Assembly: GCF_030654605.1 (NCBI RefSeq)
Contig: NZ_JAURXB010000115.1
Location: 1-64,000 of the forward strand
DNA from: Bradyrhizobium sp.
GTDB lineage: Bacteria > Pseudomonadota > Alphaproteobacteria > Rhizobiales > Xanthobacteraceae
Reading direction: 5' to 3'
DNA: 64,000 bases
How positions within the stretch are numbered: the first letter of the stretch is position 1; the number at the start of each line of letters is the position of its first letter. Below the pieces are notes generated by a model that worked only from the letters and a program-made list of their open reading frames with translations, had not been told where the DNA came from and did not search any database. Positions 56,846 through 64,000 of the stretch are shown here, in pieces. The position numbers and the translations under genes were made by a program.

Positions 56846-57690
56846 CCCAGCAGCAACGCGCAGTGGCGCAAGATCCGGTGGCCTATCAGCATATTCTCTA
56901 CGAGGTGAGCGACAAGATCGCGACCATTACGCTGAACCGGCCCGACCGCATGAATGCATGGACGCCGATCATGGAGCGCGATGTGCGCCATGCCATGGAG
57001 TCGGCAGCGGCCGACGACAATGTGCGCGTCATCGTGCTGACCGGAGCAGGCCGCGGCTTCTGCGCCGGCGCAGATATGGATGCGCTGAAGGGTCTCGATC
57101 CCGACGACATCAAGCGCGCCCAGAGCCTGCCAGCGTTCGACATGAACCGGCGGCCGGACTGGCAGAGCCGCTACGGCTATTATCCGTCGATTTCAAAGCC
57201 CATCATCGGCATGCTGAACGGTGCCACCGCGGGCATTGGCCTCGTGCACGCGCTGTATTGCGACCTGCGTTTCGCCGCCGACAACACCGTGTTCACGACC
57301 GCGTTTTCGCGCCGCGGGCTGATCGCCGAACATGGCATCAGCTGGATGCTGCCGCGCATCGTCGGCCATGCCAATGCGCTGGATCTCCTGATGTCGGCGC
57401 GCCGGGTGTCGAGCGACGAGGCGCTGCGCATCGGTCTGGTCAACCGGCTTTACCCGCCCGATCAGCTGCGCGAACAGACCTTCGCCTATGCCCGCGATCT
57501 CGCCGATTTCGTCTCCCCGAGCGCGATCGCCGTCATCAAGCGCCAGCTCTACGACGTGCCGTTCCAGACCCTGGCCGAGGCCACCATCGACGCCAACCGC
57601 GAGATGGTGGTGGCGCTGCGCGGCAGCGATTTCCGCGAGGGCGTCGCGAGCTTCATGGAGAAGCGGCCGCCAAGGTTTACGGGGAAGTAA
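56842..57690 (+). CDS. Enoyl-CoA hydratase/isomerase (crotonase) family protein
   Basis: The 282-residue protein has the crotonase oxyanion-hole motifs GAGRGFCAGADMDAL and NGATAGIGLVHALYCDLRFAAD, preceded by ITLNRPDRMNAW. The FSRRGLIAEHGISWMLPRIVG region matches the general branch of the family. It acts on CoA thioesters; substrate not determinable. The first ATG overlaps the SnoaL stop. Confidence 0.9.
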   Translation: MTQQQRAVAQDPVAYQHILYEVSDKIATITLNRPDRMNAWTPIMERDVRHAMESAAADDNVRVIVLTGAGRGFCAGADMDALKGLDPDDIKRAQSLPAFDMNRRPDWQSRYGYYPSISKPIIGMLNGATAGIGLVHALYCDLRFAADNTVFTTAFSRRGLIAEHGISWMLPRIVGHANALDLLMSARRVSSDEALRIGLVNRLYPPDQLREQTFAYARDLADFVSPSAIAVIKRQLYDVPFQTLAEATIDANREMVVALRGSDFREGVASFMEKRPPRFTGK

Positions 57691-57805
57691 GGGGGAGGGA
57701 CGCGCGGAGCCCTTGGGGGCCCGCCGTCGCCCAAGGGAGCTATGGCGGGGCAGCCTTCGCTACGTGAGGGCTTGCCAAGCCGAAGCAGGCGCAGCCTGCG
57801 AAGGC

Positions 57806-57881
<76 letters not shown>

Positions 57882-58075
57882 ATCGTGGCCGCCACGAAGG
57901 GAATGAAGGCGGCCGACAATTGGCGCCATTTACAATCCGGGCCAAGGTCAAGTCAAGAACGGTGAAATCGCTGTTTTTCGGGAGTTTTTGCCCGGAACTT
58001 CCCTTGTTTGCGGGGGGAGGAACCGATATCTACCGGGCAGCCGAAATCTGCGATCGAACCGCGAGCAGTCAAGCC

Positions 58076-58366
58076 ATGCGAGCCATTCTCGACATCATCA
58101 TTATTATTCTCGATCTCTATGTCTGGCTGTTGATCGCGTCCGCCATCCTGTCCTGGCTGATCGCCTTCAACGTCGTGAACACCCGCAACCAGTTCGTGGC
58201 GGCGGTGGCCGAGTTCCTGTTCCGGATCACCGAACCGGTGCTGGCGCCGATCCGGCGCTTCATGCCCAGTCTCGGCGGTCTCGACATCTCGCCGATCATC
58301 CTGATCCTGATCATCATGTTCATCCAGCGGGTGATTGCCTACTACATCTATCCCAACGTGATCTGA
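58076..58366 (+). CDS. YggT-family membrane protein
   Basis: The 96-residue protein has two membrane segments (ILDIIIIILDLYVWLLIASAIL and ISPIILILIIMFIQRVIAYYI) and the YggT signature FRITEPVLAPIRRFMPSLGGLDISP. Role unclear in bacteria; linked elsewhere to division and osmotic tolerance. It is upstream of the DUF167 and folD genes. I use the ATG after CAGTCAAGCC; the longest frame runs through the tRNA. Confidence 0.92.
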   Translation: MRAILDIIIIILDLYVWLLIASAILSWLIAFNVVNTRNQFVAAVAEFLFRITEPVLAPIRRFMPSLGGLDISPIILILIIMFIQRVIAYYIYPNVI

Positions 58367-58388
58367 CCGCGGCTTTAGTGGATGCTCC

Positions 58389-58709
58389 ATGGATCCCTGG
58401 CGCTATTCCACCGAGGGCATCAGTGTCGCATTGCGCGTCACGCCGCGCGGCGGCCGCGACGACATCGACGGCATTGAGACGCTCGCCAACGGCCGCAGCG
58501 TGGTCAAGGTCCGGGTCCGCGCCGTCGCCGAGGGCGGCGAGGCCAATCGCGCGGTGACGGAGTTGCTTGCCAGGGCGCTCGGGGTGCCCAAGCGGTGCGT
58601 GCGGGTGCTGTCGGGAACGACGTCCCGACACAAACAGATTGCCGTCGACGGCGATCCCGCGAAACTCGGCGAAGCACTGCGGAAACTGACAGCGGCGAAA
58701 ACGGATTGA
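58389..58709 (+). CDS. DUF167 (YggU) family protein
   Basis: The 106-residue protein has the YggU pattern VRVRAVAEGGEANRAVTELLARALGVPKRCVRVLSG, then TSRHKQIAVDG. Small cytoplasmic alpha/beta protein, function unknown, regularly next to YggT. Spacing (22 bp after, 16 bp before) suggests one transcript with folD. Confidence 0.92.
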   Translation: MDPWRYSTEGISVALRVTPRGGRDDIDGIETLANGRSVVKVRVRAVAEGGEANRAVTELLARALGVPKRCVRVLSGTTSRHKQIAVDGDPAKLGEALRKLTAAKTD

Positions 58710-58725
58710 TTGATAGAGGACAGAG

Positions 58726-59610
58726 ATGGCGGCCCGCATCATCGACGGAAAGGTCATTGCATCGGAGCTTCGCGCCCGGGTCGCCGATGAAGTGGCGCGG
58801 GTGCAGCGTGCGCATGGGGTGACGCCCGGGCTAGCGGTGGTGCTGGTCGGCAGCGACCCCGCGAGCCAGGTCTATGTCCGCAGCAAGCACAAGCAGACGC
58901 AGGCCGCCGGCATGGCATCATTCGAGCATGTGCTGCCGGCCGATGTCGCGCAGATCGAAGTGCTGGCGCTGATCGGCCAGCTCAATCGCGATTCCAGCGT
59001 GCACGGCATCCTGGTGCAGCTGCCGCTGCCTAAATCGCTCGATACCGAAGCCATCATCAACGCCATCGACCCCGCCAAGGACGTCGACGGGCTGCATCCC
59101 AACAACGCCGGACGGCTCGCCGGCGGGCTGGCGGCGCTGTCGCCCTGCACGCCGCTCGGTTGCATCATTCTCAGCAAGAGCGTGCACGCCTCGCTCGAGG
59201 GCATGAACGCCATCGTGATCGGCCGCTCCAATCTGGTCGGCCGTCCGCTGATACAGTTGCTGCTCAACGAAAACGCCACGGTGACATCAGCGCATTCGCG
59301 CTCGCGCGATCTGGCGCAACTCTGCGCCCGCGCCGACCTGGTCTATGCCGCCGTCGGCAAGCCGGAGATGGTGCGCGGCGACTGGATCAAGCCCGGCGCC
59401 ACCGTGATCGATGTCGGCATCAACCGGCTGCCCGGGCCTGACGGCAAGGACCGGCTGGTCGGCGATGTCGCGTTTGCCGAAGCGCTTGAAGTCGCCGGCG
59501 CGATCACGCCGGTGCCCGGCGGCGTCGGCCAGATGACGGTGGCATGTCTGCTGGTCAATACGCTGCGCGCCGCGTGCGCGATTCACGGGCTGGCAAAGCC
59601 GGGGGTGTGA
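58726..59610 (+). CDS. folD: Methylenetetrahydrofolate dehydrogenase/cyclohydrolase
   Basis: The 294-residue protein has the substrate region [14 protein letters not shown] with the catalytic lysine, [22 protein letters not shown], the nucleotide motif [15 protein letters not shown] and [16 protein letters not shown]. It interconverts methylene-, methenyl- and formyl-tetrahydrofolate. The ATG follows AGGACAGAG. Confidence 0.96.
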   Translation: MAARIIDGKVIASELRARVADEVARVQRAHGVTPGLAVVLVGSDPASQVYVRSKHKQTQAAGMASFEHVLPADVAQIEVLALIGQLNRDSSVHGILVQLPLPKSLDTEAIINAIDPAKDVDGLHPNNAGRLAGGLAALSPCTPLGCIILSKSVHASLEGMNAIVIGRSNLVGRPLIQLLLNENATVTSAHSRSRDLAQLCARADLVYAAVGKPEMVRGDWIKPGATVIDVGINRLPGPDGKDRLVGDVAFAEALEVAGAITPVPGGVGQMTVACLLVNTLRAACAIHGLAKPGV

Positions 59611-59618
59611 TCGCTTCA

Positions 59619-59774
59619 CTCTCTCCCGCTTGCGGGGGAGGGTGCCGAGCGCAGCGAGGCGGGTGGGGGCTCTCTCAACGAGCGCGACGGCCCACTTGCG
59701 CATCTCCAATCTTGCGCACCGTACCGGTTGAGAGACCCCCGCCCCAGCCCTCCTCCGCAAGCGGGAGAGGGAGA
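59619..59774. repeat. Intergenic palindromic repeat, family C, copy 3
   Basis: The arms CTCTCTCCCGCTTGCGGGGG and CCTCCGCAAGCGGGAGAGGG enclose GCGGGTGGGGGCTCTC and GAGACCCCCGCCC. It lies between folD and the convergent peptidase gene. Confidence 0.85.
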
Positions 59775-59781
59775 AGAAAAC

Positions 59782-61260
59782 TCACCCTGCGCTGTTCTCG
59801 ATCAGCCGGCGGTAAAACCGGATCATGTCGGCATAGCCCTCGACGCTGATGCGCTCGTTGGTGCCGTGAAACCGCTTCAGGTCGTCCGACGTCGCGCGCA
59901 CCGGCGAGAAGCGCAAAATGGTGTCGGTAACGCCGGTGAAGTGGCGCGAATCGGTCGCGGCCACCATCAGGCCGGGGGCGACGATCACGTCGGGAAAGAT
60001 CTCCCGGATGGTCCGGTTCAGCATCTTGAAGGATGGGCCCGCGGTGCCGGTTACCGGCGGCGGATCGGTGTTGCCGGGAAACGGCTCGACGGCGATGCGC
60101 TCGTTGCCGACGGTGGCGCGGACATGATCGATGACGCTGGCCTGGGTGTCGCCGGGCAAGAGCCGGAAGTTGACGGTGGCCTCGGCATTGCCGGGCAGCA
60201 CGTTATCCTTGTCGCCGGCATTGAAGATGGTCAGCGCCGTGGTGGTGCGGACCGTCGCCTCGGTCGGTCCGGTCTTCTCGAATTCGCGCAACAACAGCGG
60301 CTTGAACAGCCAGAGGTTCGACAGCACGACGCGGCTGAAGCCGCTCATTTCAGGCGCCACAGTGTCGAACATTTCCGAAACGGTGCCGCGAATCTGCATC
60401 GGCAGGCGATGGTCTTCCAGCCGCGCCAGCGCCGCGCTCATCATGCCGATCGCGGTCTGGCGCGGTGGCATCGAGGAATGGCCGGGGGTCGCCTGCGCGG
60501 TCAACACCAGCGTCGCATAGCCTTTTTCGGCGACGCCGATCAGCGCCGCGGGTTTGTCGAGGCCCTTGAGGATGCCGTCGGTGATCAGCAGGCCTTCGTC
60601 GAGCAGGAAGTCGAGCTTGATGCCGCGCGCAGCCAGCGCGGCGGCGATCGCCCTGGCGCCCCTGGTGCCGGCGACTTCCTCGTCATGGCCGAACGCGAAA
60701 TAGATGGTTCGTTTCGGGGCAAAGCCCTGCTTCGCCATCTGCTCGGCAGCCTCCAGCATCGCATAGAGATTGCCCTTGTTGTCCCATGATCCGCGGCCCC
60801 AGATGTAGCCATCGGCGATGACGCCCTCGAACGGCGGCTGCTGCCAGTCCTTCTCGGTGCCCGGCGCCACCGGCACCACGTCCTGATGCGCCAGCAGCGC
60901 GATCGGGGCCGCCTTTGGATCGGTGCCCTGCCATGTGTAGAGCAGGCTGTGGCCGCCGATCAGTTCGCGCTTCGCCGCGGCATGAAACGCCGGAAAGCTT
61001 TTCTCGATATGCGCCCGCAAGCCCTGCAGCGCTTCGGCGCCCTGCTCGGGATTGAGAAAATTCGAAATGGTCTGGAAGCGGATCGCCTCGGACAGCCGCA
61101 TCGCCGCGCCCTGGTCGACCGTCGCGCGCGGCACCGCGGCAACCTCGATCTGCCGCGAGCGGTGCGAGAAGACGTTGAACAGCAGGATGGCTGCGAGAAG
61201 GAGGGTAGCCGCGATCAGGAGCAGCAGGAAATTACGGATGATCTTGATCAAGCGGCGCAT
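59782..61260 (-). CDS. M20 family metallopeptidase (carboxypeptidase S-like), membrane-anchored
   Basis: The 492-residue protein has an N-terminal membrane helix (FLLLLIAATLLLAAILLFNVF) and an M20 domain with metal ligands in LLAHQDVVPVAPGTEKDW, GRGSWDNKGNL, the catalytic GHDEEVAG, and the C-terminal VAATDSRHFTGV. The long PM20D1/carboxypeptidase S layout includes a lid domain. It hydrolyses peptides or N-acyl amino acids outside the cytoplasm. I use the inner ATG; the longer frame runs into a palindromic repeat. Confidence 0.9.
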   Translation of the reverse strand: MRRLIKIIRNFLLLLIAATLLLAAILLFNVFSHRSRQIEVAAVPRATVDQGAAMRLSEAIRFQTISNFLNPEQGAEALQGLRAHIEKSFPAFHAAAKRELIGGHSLLYTWQGTDPKAAPIALLAHQDVVPVAPGTEKDWQQPPFEGVIADGYIWGRGSWDNKGNLYAMLEAAEQMAKQGFAPKRTIYFAFGHDEEVAGTRGARAIAAALAARGIKLDFLLDEGLLITDGILKGLDKPAALIGVAEKGYATLVLTAQATPGHSSMPPRQTAIGMMSAALARLEDHRLPMQIRGTVSEMFDTVAPEMSGFSRVVLSNLWLFKPLLLREFEKTGPTEATVRTTTALTIFNAGDKDNVLPGNAEATVNFRLLPGDTQASVIDHVRATVGNERIAVEPFPGNTDPPPVTGTAGPSFKMLNRTIREIFPDVIVAPGLMVAATDSRHFTGVTDTILRFSPVRATSDDLKRFHGTNERISVEGYADMIRFYRRLIENSAG

Positions 61261-61281
61261 GGGAAATGCCTCAGATATCTT

Positions 61282-61371
61282 CGTCATGGCCGGGCTTGTC
61301 CCGGCCATCCACGTCTTTCCAGTCGCACGCTATCAAAGACGTGGATGCCCGGCACAAGGCCGGGCATGACG
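61282..61371. repeat. Intergenic palindromic repeat, family B, copy 4
   Basis: CGTCATGGCCGGGCTTGTCC, GGCCATCCACGTCTTT, AAAGACGTGGATGCCCGG and GGCCGGGCATGACG. Confidence 0.88.
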
Positions 61372-61403
61372 AACTCCCGATGGCGAGCCCATTCGACCAG
61401 TGC

Positions 61404-61937
61404 CTACTTCGCTGCCCTGGCGCGCGCCATACCTTCCTCGATCAGCCGGTGCGCGTCCTCGGCGCCGCCCCAGCGCACCACCTTGACCCATTTGCCGGGC
61501 TCGAGATCCTTGTAGTGCTCGAAGAAGTGCTGGATCTGCTGCAGCGTGATGTCGGGCAGGTCGCTGTAGGTCTGCACCTTGTCGTAGCGCTGGGTCAGCT
61601 TGGAGGACGGCACCGCGATGATCTTCTCGTCGCCGCCGGCCTCGTCTTCCATCAGGAGCACGCCGACCGGCCGCACGCTCATGACAGCGCCCGGGACAAT
61701 GGCGCGGGTGTTGGCCACCAGCACGTCGCAGGGGTCGCCGTCGCCCGACAGGGTGTGCGGGATGAAGCCGTAATTGCCGGGATAGCGCATGGCGGTATAA
61801 AGAAACCGGTCGACGACGAGCGTGCCGGCTTCCTTGTCCATCTCGTATTTGATCGGCTCGCCACCGACAGGAACTTCGATGATGACGTTGACGATGCGCG
61901 GCGGGTCGATTCCGAGCGAGATGGCGTCTATGCGCAT
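61404..61937 (-). CDS. ppa: Inorganic pyrophosphatase (family I)
   Basis: The 177-residue protein has the family I active-site runs [27 protein letters not shown] and [17 protein letters not shown], plus the YGFIPHTL strand. Magnesium-dependent hydrolysis of PPi in the cytoplasm. Length fits the prokaryotic hexameric type. Confidence 0.96.
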   Translation of the reverse strand: MRIDAISLGIDPPRIVNVIIEVPVGGEPIKYEMDKEAGTLVVDRFLYTAMRYPGNYGFIPHTLSGDGDPCDVLVANTRAIVPGAVMSVRPVGVLLMEDEAGGDEKIIAVPSSKLTQRYDKVQTYSDLPDITLQQIQHFFEHYKDLEPGKWVKVVRWGGAEDAHRLIEEGMARARAAK

Positions 61938-62056
61938 GAATGGCTCCGCGTGGGTGTGAAGTCAGCTCGCCTGAACAGGGCCTTGTAAACAAGGCCTTGG
62001 ATAGGACGCGACGCGGGCCGAAGCCAGCCTCGATTTGTCGCAAAATACGGCTGACC

Positions 62057-62566
62057 TCAGTTGGTCCAGGCGAAGGCGACCTTGTCGAGCGACTTCGCGC
62101 CGAATTTCTCGGAACTGCGCGCGACCATGCGACCGCCGAGGGCGCGATAAAACTCCGTCGCCGGATCGTTGTCGGAGAGCGCCCAGATCACCATGCTCTT
62201 CAGCCCGCTCTGCAACAGGTCGCGCCGCGCCGCGGTGAACAGCCGGCGGCCGAAGCCGAGACCCTGAAATTCCGGCCGCAGATAGAGCTCGTAGATCTCG
62301 CCTTCGAAGTGCAGGCTGCGGGCGCGGTTGCGGCCGTAATTGGCATAGCCCGCGACCTTGTCGCCGAACACCAGCACGCTGACGCGGCTGCCCTTGCGGA
62401 TCGCGCTGTCCCACCATTGCGGGCCGCGGCGGTTGATCAGCTTCTCCAGCTCGGCACCGGGGATGATGCCCTGATAGGCCGAACGCCAGGCTTCGTCATG
62501 GGTGGACGCCACCGCGGCTGCGTCCGCAGCTTTGGCCGGTCGAACCTCGATCAGGGTTGTGCTCAT
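62057..62566 (-). CDS. GNAT-family N-acetyltransferase
   Basis: The 169-residue protein has the acetyl-CoA-binding motif LRPEFQGLGFGRRLF and the C-terminal NDPATEFYRALGGRMVARSSEKFGAKSLDKVAFAW typical of the RimI-like branch. Substrate unknown. I use MSTTLIEVRPAKA as the start. It is followed on the same strand by ppa. Confidence 0.87.
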   Translation of the reverse strand: MSTTLIEVRPAKAADAAAVASTHDEAWRSAYQGIIPGAELEKLINRRGPQWWDSAIRKGSRVSVLVFGDKVAGYANYGRNRARSLHFEGEIYELYLRPEFQGLGFGRRLFTAARRDLLQSGLKSMVIWALSDNDPATEFYRALGGRMVARSSEKFGAKSLDKVAFAWTN

Positions 62567-62841
62567 GGTGCTGATCAAAGCAAGTCGGCGCGTCCGCTTC
62601 AAGGTCTATCGTTAATTATCGGTTAACCTGTGGATTTTCTGCATCAGTTGTGCCGGCCGGTTGTACCGAAAAAGGACAGAAGCCCGTGGGAATGGCATCC
62701 GGCGGATGGCTCGATGCTGCGAATGATTCTTAACGGTGCGTTTTGCTGCAGGGACTGAGGGAAAATGCACCGGAAGTGATTCGGCGAGGGTATTCTGTTC
62801 CGCAAATCCGGGCTCGCCCCTTGCCCGCGTCAGGCAAATTC

Positions 62842-63729
62842 ATGCGGTCGCTCAAAGCGTATTTCGTCCTGGTTGTGCTTGGATCGCTCTGTATTCCAAA
62901 CGCGTTCGCGCAGGTCAGGCTGGGTGCGCAAGGCGCAGAAGCCGAGCCGGGTCGCATGCAGCAGTGGCTGGTGCCCTCACCGGCGATGGACGTCGTGTCG
63001 CGCGCGCGGCTGTTTCGGCCGGCCGGCGGCGGACCGTTCCGGCTGGCCGTGATTGCACACGCCTCGACGCAGAACGTCTTGCGTCGTGCGCAAATGCCGC
63101 AACCTGAATACCGCGCGCTGGCGGGCTGGCTGGTGGCGCGCGGCTTTGCCGTGCTGGTACCGGAACGTCCCGGCCACGGCGGCGGCGGACCCTATCTGGA
63201 AGACCAGGGCGGCTGCGACGAAGCCGATTATATCAGCGCTGGACGCGCCACCGCGGACGCGATCGCGGCGGCGGCGGGCTTTGTGCGCAAGCAAGCCTTC
63301 ATCCGGCCGGACGGCATGGTCATTGTCGGGCACTCCGCCGGCGCGTGGGGCGCGCTGGCGCTGGCCGGCGAGAATCCGAGAGAAATCTCGGCCATCATTG
63401 CTTTCGCGCCGGGTCGCGGCGGCCATGCCAACGACCAGCCGAACGAGGTTTGCGCGCCGCATACGCTGATGGCGGCGGCCGCCGAATTCGGCAGGAACGC
63501 GCGCGTGCCGGTGACCTGGCTGGTGGCGGCGAACGATACGTATTTCTCGCCCGATCTGTCGCAGCGGATGGCCGATGCGTTTCGCGGCGCTGGCGGCAAA
63601 GTCGAGTTTCGCGTGCTGGCGGCATCCGGCAGCGAGGGGCACTGGCTGGCGGAGTCCGAAGCCGGCGTCAAAATCGCCGGACCGGAACTGGAGCGGGCAC
63701 TGAAGGCGCTGGCGGCGAAAAAGCGATGA
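62842..63729 (+). CDS. Secreted alpha/beta hydrolase (dienelactone-hydrolase-like)
   Basis: The 295-residue protein has a signal peptide (YFVLVVLGSLCIPNAFA). The hydrolase fold has VLVPERPGHGGGG, the nucleophile elbow VGHSAGAWG (Ser165) and the late GSEGHW (His). A fair match to dienelactone-hydrolase-like esterases; substrate unknown. The ATG overlap (ATGA) with the following DCC gene implies one transcript. The longest frame adds 33 residues before the signal peptide. Confidence 0.85.
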   Translation: MRSLKAYFVLVVLGSLCIPNAFAQVRLGAQGAEAEPGRMQQWLVPSPAMDVVSRARLFRPAGGGPFRLAVIAHASTQNVLRRAQMPQPEYRALAGWLVARGFAVLVPERPGHGGGGPYLEDQGGCDEADYISAGRATADAIAAAAGFVRKQAFIRPDGMVIVGHSAGAWGALALAGENPREISAIIAFAPGRGGHANDQPNEVCAPHTLMAAAAEFGRNARVPVTWLVAANDTYFSPDLSQRMADAFRGAGGKVEFRVLAASGSEGHWLAESEAGVKIAGPELERALKALAAKKR

Positions 63730-64000
63730 CGTCGCGCGCCAAAAATCCTTGGCCCGACGATGACGTGATCCTCTACGACGGCGTCTGCGTGTTCTGCTCG
63801 CGCTGGGTCCGCATTGTCGCCGCGCGCGACGTGAAACGGCGATTCCGCTTCACCGCGATCCAGTCCGGCTACGGCACGCGGCTGGCGCAGGCATTTGGAA
63901 TCAATCCTGAAGATCCCGACACCAACGCCGTGGTCCATGGCGGCGAGGCGTTCTTCAAATCCGACGCCGCGCTGACGGTGCTGTCGAATTTGCCGGGATG
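63726..64000 (+). CDS. Thiol-disulfide oxidoreductase DCC family protein, cut by window end
   Basis: The visible 91 residues show the DUF393/DCC N-terminus: ILYDGVCVFCSRWVRIVAARD with the CxxC pair, then FTAIQSGYGTRLAQAFGI. The family is predicted to have a thioredoxin-like fold. It overlaps the hydrolase stop by four bases. The C-terminus lies outside the window. Confidence 0.88.
   Translation, partial: MTSRAKNPWPDDDVILYDGVCVFCSRWVRIVAARDVKRRFRFTAIQSGYGTRLAQAFGINPEDPDTNAVVHGGEAFFKSDAALTVLSNLPG

Overview
The window is a piece of an alphaproteobacterial chromosome, most likely from the Bradyrhizobium/Rhodopseudomonas group (Nitrobacteraceae). The evidence is the high GC content, neighbour sets common in that group (LON-domain gene beside a thioredoxin co-chaperone; tsaD, hemD, a mitofilin-like gene and hemY; heparinase, rsmB and a DUF1674 gene), and many intergenic palindromic repeats of types common in rhizobial genomes. 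The species assignment is inference from memory of gene neighbourhoods; no search was run.

Layout. 1-2.4 kb: a decayed 3' gene end, a LON-domain gene, cnoX, tRNA-Gly(GCC) and a terminator. 2.5-7 kb: a DUF2157/GDYXXLXY membrane pair, a decayed gene fragment, and a periplasmic sorbosone-type dehydrogenase with a di-heme cytochrome c. 7-17 kb: mostly minus-strand metabolic and signalling genes (ketopantoate reductase family, DsbA-family isomerase, DUF2239, chemoreceptor, serine hydrolase, SDR, gamma-glutamyltransferase), with a GST and a GIY-YIG gene on the plus strand. 17-21.5 kb: an MFS transporter and a three-gene Rieske oxygenase, GntR regulator and reductase operon with a candidate operator. 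21.5-29.9 kb: purH, heparinase, rsmB, a DUF1674 gene and a nuclease. An AT-richer 2.1-kb insert between purH and the heparinase gene carries a solitary HigA antitoxin and an FG-GAP protein. 30-39 kb: L,D-transpeptidase, acetyl-CoA synthetase, topoisomerase IB, a frameshifted GGDEF gene, EVE protein, gpsA and tsaD. 39-42.8 kb: hemD, mitofilin-like, hemY and tRNA-Thr(CGT). Next comes a lone AT-rich gene with a HEPN-like RNxxxH motif, then small secreted proteins, a polysaccharide deacetylase, two cysteine-rich paralogues and an MFS exporter. 49-64 kb: Tat-exported hydrolase, P450, DUF5939 adenylate cyclase, TerB, SDR, glutamine amidotransferase, SnoaL/crotonase pair, tRNA-Ala(CGC), YggT/DUF167/folD, M20 peptidase, ppa, GNAT, a secreted hydrolase and a truncated DCC-family gene.

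Most of the window is housekeeping. The regions that most deserve a second look are: (i) the insert whose two ends carry copies of the heparinase gene's last bases; (ii) the HEPN-like gene directly behind tRNA-Thr; (iii) a CCGGGTAAT half-site repeated upstream of both the DUF2239 and GIY-YIG genes; (iv) two genes that appear broken by frameshifts; and (v) the secreted paralogues with four conserved cysteines. I saw no CRISPR array, prophage, transposase, integrase, rRNA or plasmid origin.
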